Shown piece by piece: positions 1 through 5,834 of a stretch of 5,926 nucleotides of DNA. The position numbers and the translations under genes are program-made. The DNA lies in NCBI GenBank assembly GCA_947371415.1, contig CANBPJ010000102.1:1-5926 (forward strand). The letters run 5' to 3'. The stretch is from Burkholderiaceae bacterium. Its GTDB lineage: Bacteria > Pseudomonadota > Gammaproteobacteria > Burkholderiales > Burkholderiaceae. Under the pieces are notes generated by a model. It was given only the letters and a program-made list of their open reading frames with translations. It did no database searches and was not told the origin of the DNA. Positions within the stretch are counted from its first letter, which is position 1; each line of letters opens with the position of its first letter.

Positions 1-486
1 TTAGTCCGAATCTGATGAAATCTCTGAGTCACGCCTGATCCCAGTCATCTTGGCAAGCAGTCTCTCTAATGAGCCCCCAATAATGAGGGTAAATAAGATG
101 GCGAACAAAGAGAGTGTTCCTAGAGCTAGCTCCCCAGCACCAAATGCAGCAGCAATTAAGGCGCAAGACCAAATGCTGGCAGAGGTGGTAAGACCATGCA
201 CTCTTTGAGAGCTGCGCTCTCGAATGATGACGCCGGCACCCAAGAATCCCAAGCCGGTGATGAGCCCCTGTAAGACGCGGCTCAGCGCTTGAACATCTGT
301 CACTCCCAGATGCCCTATAGACATGACTGCTGTAGCAGATCCTATGGCGACCAAGGAGTGCGTTCTGATGCCAGCAGATTTATGGTGCATCCACCGATTC
401 AAGCCTAGGATGATTCCAGCTGCAAGCGCCAAAAAGAGACGCAAGGCCATTTCACCGTAAAGATCAACATATTCCATAAATTCCAT
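1..486 (-). CDS. MgtC/SapB family inner-membrane protein, short form without C-terminal domain
   Basis: This is a small hydrophobic membrane protein of 161 aa with about five predicted membrane segments (roughly residues 13-29, 42-58, 71-88, 98-118 and 122-138). Family hallmarks are visible: LGLNR near residue 27, AGIRTHSLVAIG at 38-49, GLGFLGAGVIIRE at 78-90 and GLTTSASIW at 98-106. The usual GLER signature reads GLNR here. The protein ends soon after the last membrane segment with a charged, serine-rich tail, so it lacks the ACT-like cytoplasmic domain of longer MgtC proteins. In Salmonella, MgtC is tied to low-Mg2+ survival, ATP synthase control and phosphate homeostasis; the role of short paralogues is unknown. 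The ATG at 486 is used as start, but a second in-frame ATG at 477 has GGA shortly before it and is as plausible. It is transcribed divergently from the arsC unit. The family call is firm; the function is not. Confidence 0.9.
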   Translation of the reverse strand: MEFMEYVDLYGEMALRLFLALAAGIILGLNRWMHHKSAGIRTHSLVAIGSATAVMSIGHLGVTDVQALSRVLQGLITGLGFLGAGVIIRERSSQRVHGLTTSASIWSCALIAAAFGAGELALGTLSLFAILFTLIIGGSLERLLAKMTGIRRDSEISSDSD

Positions 487-696
487 GGTACTTCAGTTCA
501 TTGGAAAGTTACAAATGAGCTAGATAATTTTTCTAATCTTGAGGGATAAATGGACGGCAGCGTCAGTTATATCCATGAGCACCATAAAATGATTAATGTG
601 GCTAGCGTTCTAACTACCTTCGATTAAAGCCAGCGCTCAAGGGGGCTCCATTCAGCCTGCATTCTGTCGAGATACTTCTAATTTATTTAGCTCTAG
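487..696. other. Intergenic region between divergent mgtC-like gene and arsC unit
   Basis: This noncoding stretch separates the start of the minus-strand MgtC-like gene from the promoter box of the plus-strand unit. I see no convincing gene, RNA or strong hairpin in it. A minus-strand -10-like TATAAC (positions 571-566) could serve the MgtC-like gene, but no good -35 lies upstream of it, so no promoter is called. Confidence 0.5.
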
Positions 697-714
697 GATT
701 AATCAAACTGAAAT
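697..714 (+). promoter_or_regulatory. Candidate PhoB-binding box of the arsC/DUF2252 unit
   Basis: The 18-bp site reads GATTAAT-CAAA-CTGAAAT, the 7-4-7 layout of a Pho box. Its second half matches CTGTCAT at 5 of 7 positions and its first half at 3 of 7, so it would be weak on its own. The support comes from the phoX promoter, which carries the same core (TTAATCAAACTG, then two differing bases, then ATATTC), and from an identical 10-bp distance to the -10 hexamer. The PhoB assignment is inference. Confidence 0.5.
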
Positions 715-724
715 ATTCAATCCA

Positions 725-730
725 TATGAT
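725..730 (+). promoter_or_regulatory. -10 hexamer TATGAT of the arsC/DUF2252 unit
   Basis: TATGAT matches the sigma-70 consensus TATAAT at 5 of 6 positions and starts exactly 10 bp after the candidate Pho box. No -35 of sigma-70 type is evident at 16-18 bp, as expected for an activator-dependent Pho promoter. Transcription would begin near 737, leaving about 33 nt before the ATG at 770. Confidence 0.5.
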
Positions 731-755
731 TGTGCAATGATAATATTCATTCTAT

Positions 756-760
756 AAAGG
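756..760 (+). promoter_or_regulatory. Ribosome binding site AAAGG of the small ORF
   Basis: AAAGG ends 9 nt before the ATG at 770. It favours that ATG over the in-frame TTG at 761, which would have no spacer to the site. Confidence 0.4.
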
Positions 761-769
761 TTGATCGCG

Positions 770-952
770 ATGAACTACGGGACAAATGTAAATTTAGCGT
801 CGATATTTCGTGCGCGCGAAACGAAATTGGGATTAGAACAATCGAATTCCAAAGAATGTTTGTTCGAGCAAAAATCTACTGCTGTGGAATCTCGGGCCGA
901 CGCATTTTTGATTGATCAAAAGTATGCATTGCAGCTTGATGAACTGATTTAG
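770..952 (+). CDS. Possible small hypothetical protein (60 aa) leading the arsC unit
   Basis: I do not recognise this 60-residue sequence. It begins MNYGTNVNLASIF, is hydrophilic and charged, and shows no membrane segment, signal peptide, metal-binding motif or repeat. Its reality is argued by position: the ATG follows an AAAGG site at 9 nt, the predicted transcription start lies about 33 nt upstream, and its stop is only 12 nt from the ATG of arsC, which itself has a poor ribosome binding site and could be translationally coupled to it. Against it, another frame is also open over 730-915, and the region is AT-rich compared with its neighbours, so it could equally be an untranslated leader or a gene remnant. 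Confidence 0.35.
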   Translation: MNYGTNVNLASIFRARETKLGLEQSNSKECLFEQKSTAVESRADAFLIDQKYALQLDELI

Positions 953-964
953 TGCTGGGCTGAG

Positions 965-1471
965 ATGAGTCACCCCCAAAACATCCTTTTTCTTTGCTCT
1001 GGTAATTCCGCAAGATCAATTTTGGCTGAAGCCCTTGCCACAACCTTGAGTCATGGCCGTTTTATTGGTTACTCTGCCGGTGCAAAGCCTGTTGGCACAG
1101 TCCACCCCATGGCAATTGAGTTAATTAAATCGATGGGCTACCCATTGGAGGCCTTGAGGAGCAAGAGTTGGGATGAGTTTAGCTGCGAAGGGGCCCCCAG
1201 GATGGATTACATCATTACCCTGTGTGATTCTGCGGTTGGCGAAGATTGCCCATATTGGCCTGGACATCCATCAACCGCGCATTGGGGCTTTCCTGACCCT
1301 GCGGCAGTAGAGACGGGTGATGAGGCTATGCTCCATGCATTTAAGCAGGTAGAGATGGGTTTGCGCAATCGAATTGAGTTGCTGATGGATTTGCCAGCTG
1401 ATAAGCTGGACCGCCTCGAGATTAGGGATCGCCTCCAAAGCATTCATCATCGGATTAAGTTTGGCGGGTAG
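965..1471 (+). CDS. arsC: Arsenate reductase, ArsC of the low-molecular-weight phosphatase type
   Basis: This 168-aa cytoplasmic enzyme most likely reduces arsenate to arsenite with electrons from thioredoxin or a similar thiol. The N-terminal P-loop is the C-X5-R signature CSGNSARS, with nucleophile Cys11 and Arg17. A second and third cysteine lie in LCDSAVGEDCP at Cys87 and Cys95, where the thioredoxin-linked enzymes carry their disulfide relay, followed by HWGFPDP (106-112) with the conserved Asp111. The cysteine pair separates it from plain protein-tyrosine phosphatases of the same fold. The C-terminus runs about 30 residues past the core as a charged helix. No ArsR regulator or arsenite efflux gene is nearby. 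Instead the gene sits behind a candidate Pho box and is followed by DUF2252 after a 59-nt gap (32 nt if the GTG start is used). Arsenate enters through phosphate transporters, so control by phosphate starvation would make sense; this is inference. Confidence 0.88.
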   Translation: MSHPQNILFLCSGNSARSILAEALATTLSHGRFIGYSAGAKPVGTVHPMAIELIKSMGYPLEALRSKSWDEFSCEGAPRMDYIITLCDSAVGEDCPYWPGHPSTAHWGFPDPAAVETGDEAMLHAFKQVEMGLRNRIELLMDLPADKLDRLEIRDRLQSIHHRIKFGG

Positions 1472-1530
1472 TCTGCCTACGCCCATCCTGGAACTGTAAT
1501 AATGTGCCCATCTTCCTCATTGGACTGGGT

Positions 1531-3009
1531 ATGTCTGCCTCTCAAAAACCTCTCGCCGCATCATCAATGCCAGTTAAGTCTTCAGGACGATTTTCCGTTC
1601 TAGCCCCGGTAGAGGAGCATAAAGGCAAGCGACTCAGTATCGGGAGGCGCTTAAGAAATGGAAAGGCCTTGCGTAAGCAAGTGAGCTTTGCTCAACAAGG
1701 TGTTTATACGCCACCCAAGAATCGGGTTGGGCCGATCGAGATTCTGGAGAAGCAGGCTGAGACACGTATTCAGTCGCTCATTCCCATCCGTCATGAACGC
1801 ATGTTGCAGTCGCCGTTCGCCTTTTATCGCGGTAGCGCCGCCATCATGGCCCAAGATTTGGCGAATCAACCCACTACCGATATTTCGGTTCAGCTTTGCG
1901 GCGATATGCATGTCTCTAACTTTGGACTTTTTGGTACCGCTGAACATCGACTTGTTTTCGGTATTAATGATTTTGATGAAACCCTTCCGGGAAGTTGGGA
2001 GTGGGATATCAAGCGTTTAGTTGCAAGTGCAGTGATCGCTTGCGAAGCTTTGGGAGGCTCTCAATCCCTTTCCAAAAAATTGGTATATCGCATTAGCTCA
2101 GAATATCAAAAGCGCATGGCTCAATATGCGCAGATGCCTTATCTTGATCTTGCCCAGCAATTTATCGGCGAGAAGGATATTCGTAAACACTTTAATAGCG
2201 TTCATCAGAAAAAGTTAGACGCTTATTTGAAGGAGACGAAGGGGCAGACCAATATCCAAGTCTTAGAAAAATTGACAACCTTGGTGGGTAAAAATCGCAA
2301 GATTATTAATAGGCCGCCCCTCATTGAGCATTTTGATACAACCATTCATGGGGTCCCTTTGGCTGGCTTAGTTGTAAAGGCGCTACAAAATTACAGCAGC
2401 ACTTTATTGGCTGACCGCCAAGTATTATTTGATCGCTATACATTGCAGGATTTTGCGCGAAAGGTTGTGGGTGTTGGAAGTGTTGGAACAACTTGTATGG
2501 TGATGTATTTTGTTGGTGATAGCGAAAAAGACCCGCTGTTTCTTCAATATAAAGAAGCTCAAGAGTCTGTCTTAACTCCTTATCTAGGAAAGTCCATCTA
2601 CACCAATATGGGCCATCGTGTAGTTGCTGGACAGCGATTACTACAAGGGGCTCCAGATATTTTCCTCAACGGCGGGGAAATTGAGCACAAAAAAGATCTC
2701 ACTCAAGACTTTTATCTGCGACAGTTGCGGGATATGAAAGGCGGAATTGACGTGGGTCCTGGTGGCGTCTCGCTAAAGAACTTCCCGGACTACTGCAAGT
2801 TATTCGGCTGGGCCCTTGCATTGGGCCATGCTCGCTCTGGTGATGCTGCAATGATTTCGGGTTACTGCGGCCAGTCAGCGGAATTTGATGAAGCTATGTA
2901 TTGTTTTGCTACGGCCTATGCCAAGCAAAATAAGTCTGACTACGATGTTTTTTGCAACGCAGTCAAGGATGGAAAAATTCAAGTGGCTAAGAAGAAAACC
3001 CTTAAGTAA
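1531..3009 (+). CDS. DUF2252 family protein, putative kinase-like phosphotransferase
   Basis: This is a cytoplasmic protein of 492 aa belonging to the uncharacterised DUF2252 family (COG4320). Family blocks in order are GKALRKQ near residue 45, SPFAFYRG at 94-101, CGDMHVSNFG at 123-132, INDFDE at 145-150, GVGSVGTT at 314-321 with LFLQYKEA following, GHRVVAGQRLLQ at 361-372, and GHARSGD at 432-438. The GDxHxxN and DFD blocks resemble the catalytic loop and metal-binding Asp of aminoglycoside phosphotransferase-like kinases (candidate Asp125, Asn130, Asp147, Asp149). The Gly-rich block and Lys341 resemble a nucleotide-binding loop but lie after the catalytic blocks. No signal peptide or membrane segment is present. 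The ATG at 1531 is preferred because GGA lies 6 nt upstream; a GTG at 1504 would add nine hydrophobic residues. It probably shares the arsC transcript. The substrate is unknown. Confidence 0.88.
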   Translation: MSASQKPLAASSMPVKSSGRFSVLAPVEEHKGKRLSIGRRLRNGKALRKQVSFAQQGVYTPPKNRVGPIEILEKQAETRIQSLIPIRHERMLQSPFAFYRGSAAIMAQDLANQPTTDISVQLCGDMHVSNFGLFGTAEHRLVFGINDFDETLPGSWEWDIKRLVASAVIACEALGGSQSLSKKLVYRISSEYQKRMAQYAQMPYLDLAQQFIGEKDIRKHFNSVHQKKLDAYLKETKGQTNIQVLEKLTTLVGKNRKIINRPPLIEHFDTTIHGVPLAGLVVKALQNYSSTLLADRQVLFDRYTLQDFARKVVGVGSVGTTCMVMYFVGDSEKDPLFLQYKEAQESVLTPYLGKSIYTNMGHRVVAGQRLLQGAPDIFLNGGEIEHKKDLTQDFYLRQLRDMKGGIDVGPGGVSLKNFPDYCKLFGWALALGHARSGDAAMISGYCGQSAEFDEAMYCFATAYAKQNKSDYDVFCNAVKDGKIQVAKKKTLK

Positions 3010-4948
3010 TTTTGATACCGGTAGGCTTTGCAGTGATATAGCCTACTGCAGCACCAAATCGATCCTTGTAGTTCTTTTGGATTAAGGGATTCAAAATCGG
3101 CATTACCTTAGCGTGTAATTTTCCCAGCCAATCGCCTGGATGTTGAAAGTTAGCAGTGATATAAGTCCAGCCATTCAGGTTATCAACTACGCTGAGACCA
3201 GTGGCTTCTGCGCCAGAGGGCATCGATGCAATTCTGCTAAGTTTCTTGGTATCAACGTTATAGGCCCAAATAAAATTATTCACATGGGTACTACTATCTT
3301 CACCAATAAAGAGAGTCCTTAGTTTTTCAGAGAACTTGAGGTTATCTGGATTGGAGATGGTGTTTGGGTCGGCCAAGTTCCCGAGTTCATCCTGTGCAAT
3401 GTCTCGACCAACAAGTAGCGCTGATAGCTGACTGGGAACCCAATTACTCTTGATGAGGCCTCCTGATTGATCATGCTGATTACCCTCAAGCTTGCTAGTC
3501 ATCACGGCGCCTGCGATTAAGGGTTTCTCAAGCTCAATCATGCTTTGTGCATTCCAACCTTTGCCACTTTTGATCATTGAATCCTGTATGTTTTGCAGGG
3601 CAAAGTACGCAACTTTGTCTTTGAAATTAGCGCAGGTTCCTTCCATCTTGCTAAAGCCCATACTGCCACCCATTAGGTAGGCGTACCGATGGGTTTCTAA
3701 AAATGCCGCAGCCTTTTCCATTCCAGGTTTTAGCTTTACCCAATGGGCTATGCCGTCGTAGTAAATTTTAGTAAACGTGTCGTCATTGGGGTCTGCTTTT
3801 AAAACGGTCATGATGTCGGACGGTTTTAAAGTCAATGCGAGTTTTTTGATTTCATCGCTAGTAGCGTGCCCCAGCTTGATCCAGGATAATTTCGTGCCTT
3901 CCTCTTTCGGATCTATGGAGAATCCCTGGCCTAGCTTGGCTACATAAAGCGTTCCAGCAGAAAGGTCGGCCTCTTGATCCGCAATAAAAAGGAATAGGCC
4001 GCTATTGGTGTAGTCATCACCCATCAGAACTGTTCTTCTATCAGGCATCACTTCAACCAACTCATGTGAAATACGGCCGAGACAATAGTGTTTTACAAGG
4101 GTGCCCGTTCCATCGGGATTGACGGTGACTTCAGGGAGGTGGCCGTAGTTGTATGGGTTTGCACTGGTTTCATTGCCATAGAGATTTTTACTAAAGGCCT
4201 TGAAGCGGGCATTCTCGTGCGCAAATGGAGCATCTGGTTCATATTCTTCGCTAGATAAATGGGTATTCCATGGCGATAAGCTAGCGCCGCAAGTAATCCA
4301 TAGGCCCTGAGCGCTAGAGGTATCTACCGGTGCGTACTTCACCAGAGTGAGTTTGCCATTCGCTGGATCTTGATTGAGTGTTAAGACGGCAATTTGGGAG
4401 GGCAGGACACCGTACATTTTTTCATTGCCCTGATTGGCATTCGTGTATTCAAATTGAACCACTGCAAATACCGTATTGCCGCGCACCCCCTTCACATCCG
4501 CTTTCTCAAGCTTCAATAAAGATGTGCCATCTGGACAATCAGAAAAGAATTGCCTCTCTTTGCCCGATACGGAGTTATCCATAATCGGCCTATTGTGAAT
4601 ATCTACATACCCTCCAGCTAATATTTTTCCATTCTTGCCGTCTGGAACCATATCTCCAGTGATAAAGAATGGCTCATAAGCGAGTTTGTATGCCTTTTTA
4701 TTCCCGTTCTGCATGGTAATTTCAAGCGTGGATCCCACTGAAGTGGTGGCCATTGCTTCTGGATTGGCTAGAGAAGGTGCCTCCATGGAGATAAATTCTG
4801 CAGACTGGAATCCCGAAGCACCTTGGGCGGCAAGTGCGGGAGAGCCATTAAACAGCGCAGTAAAACCGGCAGATCCTATGGGCAGCATGGGAGCGCTAAC
4901 AGCCAATTTAATAAATGAGCGACGCTGAAGTGCTGTAGGGTTTGACAT
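3002..4948 (-). CDS. phoX: PhoX family (DUF839) alkaline phosphatase, Tat-exported
   Basis: This periplasmic phosphatase of 648 aa is expected to hydrolyse phosphomonoesters using calcium and iron, as other PhoX enzymes do. A Tat signal opens the protein: QRRSFIK at residues 8-14, a hydrophobic stretch, and a likely cut after Ala-Leu-Ala at 38-40. Conserved PhoX blocks follow: TCGASLSPWNTHLSSEEYE (219-237; Cys220 and Glu234/235 are candidate metal ligands), LGRISHE (290-296), MGDD (309-312), GTLYVAKL (332-339), NPDNL (533-537), and GED followed by H and NN (549-558). Length is normal for the family. The ATG at 4948 gives a classic Tat n-region; an upstream in-frame TTG at 4990 would add 14 polar residues and has no ribosome site. 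The chosen ATG also lacks a Shine-Dalgarno and is preceded by ACCTCCT. A candidate Pho box lies about 95 bp upstream. The 3' end overlaps the DUF2252 gene by 8 bp. Matching every ligand to known structures needs an alignment. Confidence 0.9.
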   Translation of the reverse strand: MSNPTALQRRSFIKLAVSAPMLPIGSAGFTALFNGSPALAAQGASGFQSAEFISMEAPSLANPEAMATTSVGSTLEITMQNGNKKAYKLAYEPFFITGDMVPDGKNGKILAGGYVDIHNRPIMDNSVSGKERQFFSDCPDGTSLLKLEKADVKGVRGNTVFAVVQFEYTNANQGNEKMYGVLPSQIAVLTLNQDPANGKLTLVKYAPVDTSSAQGLWITCGASLSPWNTHLSSEEYEPDAPFAHENARFKAFSKNLYGNETSANPYNYGHLPEVTVNPDGTGTLVKHYCLGRISHELVEVMPDRRTVLMGDDYTNSGLFLFIADQEADLSAGTLYVAKLGQGFSIDPKEEGTKLSWIKLGHATSDEIKKLALTLKPSDIMTVLKADPNDDTFTKIYYDGIAHWVKLKPGMEKAAAFLETHRYAYLMGGSMGFSKMEGTCANFKDKVAYFALQNIQDSMIKSGKGWNAQSMIELEKPLIAGAVMTSKLEGNQHDQSGGLIKSNWVPSQLSALLVGRDIAQDELGNLADPNTISNPDNLKFSEKLRTLFIGEDSSTHVNNFIWAYNVDTKKLSRIASMPSGAEATGLSVVDNLNGWTYITANFQHPGDWLGKLHAKVMPILNPLIQKNYKDRFGAAVGYITAKPTGIKIT

Positions 4949-4988
4949 AGGAGGTATGTTTTCTCTTGATTGGGCTTGTAGTGGGTGC

Positions 4989-5013
4989 AAAAAATAGCAA
5001 TGGGGCCATTACT
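4989..5013 (-). terminator. Hairpin plus U-run in the phoX leader, terminator- or attenuator-like
   Basis: Read on the minus strand, AGTAATG and CATTGCT form a 7-bp stem (one G-U pair) around the loop GCCC, followed after one base by six Ts (4994-4989). The plus-strand version has an A-C mismatch instead of the G-U pair, so the fold favours the phoX transcript. If transcription starts near 5020 this would be the first structure in the mRNA. The stem is AU-rich and probably weak, so termination is uncertain; a 5' stabilising stem is an alternative. Confidence 0.3.
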
Positions 5014-5026
5014 TGGGCAATCTTTT

Positions 5027-5032
5027 ATTGTC
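5027..5032 (-). promoter_or_regulatory. phoX: -10 hexamer GACAAT of phoX
   Basis: On the minus strand GACAAT matches TATAAT at 4 of 6 positions and begins exactly 10 bp after the candidate Pho box, the spacing seen at E. coli phoA. The predicted start of transcription is near 5020, giving a leader of about 72 nt. Confidence 0.45.
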
Positions 5033-5042
5033 TAGCCCGAAT

Positions 5043-5060
5043 ATGACAGTTTGATTAACG
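5043..5060 (-). promoter_or_regulatory. phoX: Candidate Pho box (PhoB-binding site) of phoX
   Basis: On the minus strand the site reads CGTTAAT-CAAA-CTGTCAT. The second half is a perfect CTGTCAT half-site, the first matches it at 4 of 7 positions, and the 4-bp AT-rich spacer is canonical. It precedes a phosphatase gene and shares its core with the box upstream of the arsC unit. PhoB binding follows from the consensus and the context and has not been shown. Confidence 0.62.
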
Positions 5061-5117
5061 CCTAACAGATCATGGCTCCAGATTCAGGACTTGGTTGCAG
5101 ATGAGTATGATGATCGT

Positions 5118-5834
5118 ATGGAGTCTTTAAACAACATCAATTTCATCTCATTGGCTGATACGGCCGTGAGCCTCTCAGCAGCCTTTATTTTTGGTGGCTT
5201 AATTGGACTTGAGCGTCAATTTCGTCAACGTACTGCAGGGCTGAGAACCAATATCTTGGTTGCGCTGGGTGCTGCCATTTTTGTTGATGCTGCTAATCGG
5301 CTAGTGGGGCATGAAGGTGCTGTTCATGTGATGGCCTACGTTGTTTCAGGTATTGGCTTTTTAGGTGCCGGTGTCATCATGCGCGAAGAAGGCAATGTCC
5401 GTGGAATTAATACTGCTGCAACACTGTGGGGTTCTGGTGCGGTCGGGGCGCTAGCAGGCGCTGATTTGATATTAGAGGCTGCTTTGGCAACCTTTTTTGT
5501 ATTGGCTGCCAATACACTGCTTCGTCCCGTGGTGAGTCTAATTAATAGGCAGCCCTTAGACACAGAGTCTGTTGAGGTCACGAATTCTGTTTACATCATT
5601 ACCCCAAAGCATTCTCAAAAAATCGCACTCAAGCAATTCATTGAAACTCTAGAAGCCGCCGGGTACCAGACACAGGATGTTGAGGTCCATCAATTTGGTA
5701 GTGATGACGTAGAGATTCAGGCGGTACTGACTGCTACGGCAGTGGAGGGCGATCAGATGGATGCTTTAATTGCGAGGCTAGCGGGCCTAGATTACGTCAA
5801 TCAAGCGTTCTGGAGTCCTAGCACTACCGATTAG
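5118..5834 (+). CDS. MgtC/SapB family inner-membrane protein with ACT-like C-terminal domain
   Basis: This 238-aa protein has the full MgtC architecture. The N-terminal membrane part has about five hydrophobic segments and the family blocks GLIGLERQ (27-34), AGLRTN (40-45), GIGFLGAGVIMRE (78-90) and INTAATLW (97-104). After the last membrane segment (to about residue 137), residues 155-232 form a soluble alpha/beta region of the kind that folds as an ACT-like domain in MgtC relatives. It is paralogous to the short protein at the left end, with GFLGAGVI and the AG-RT block shared, but diverged. The ATG at 5118 is preferred; a TTG at 5091 extends the frame by nine acidic residues, but AGGA lies only one base before it. 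Neither start has a good ribosome site. It diverges from phoX; the 169-bp gap has no clear plus-strand promoter. The exact role (Mg2+, ATP or phosphate homeostasis) is unproven. Confidence 0.9.
   Translation: MESLNNINFISLADTAVSLSAAFIFGGLIGLERQFRQRTAGLRTNILVALGAAIFVDAANRLVGHEGAVHVMAYVVSGIGFLGAGVIMREEGNVRGINTAATLWGSGAVGALAGADLILEAALATFFVLAANTLLRPVVSLINRQPLDTESVEVTNSVYIITPKHSQKIALKQFIETLEAAGYQTQDVEVHQFGSDDVEIQAVLTATAVEGDQMDALIARLAGLDYVNQAFWSPSTTD

Noticed and set aside
484..502. Partial likeness (AACTGAAGTA on the minus strand) to the shared promoter element next to the left MgtC gene
   Set aside because: It lies directly at the start codon, too close to act as promoter, and matches only in short pieces.
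664..681. CTGTCGA with a possible second half 11 bp on, as an extra Pho box before the arsC unit
   Set aside because: The second half matches the consensus at only 3 of 7 positions and the spacing to a -10 does not fit; the box at 697-714 explains the promoter better.
730..915. Open frame of 61 codons on the plus strand beginning with TTG
   Set aside because: Its start overlaps the last base of the predicted -10 hexamer and lies before the predicted transcription start; it has no ribosome site there and no recognisable motifs.
1207..1486. Minus-strand open frames across arsC
   Set aside because: They are shadows of the well-supported arsC gene, with no motifs or ribosome sites.
4956..4997. 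Plus-strand ATG frame of 14 codons directly after a perfect AGGAGGT
   Set aside because: The ribosome site abuts the ATG with no spacer, and the site is simply the complement of the phoX leader; no plus-strand promoter is seen.
5062..5068. Minus-strand CTGTTAG upstream of the phoX Pho box as a further half-site
   Set aside because: It lies 19 bp from the perfect half-site, not the 11-bp period expected for PhoB repeats.
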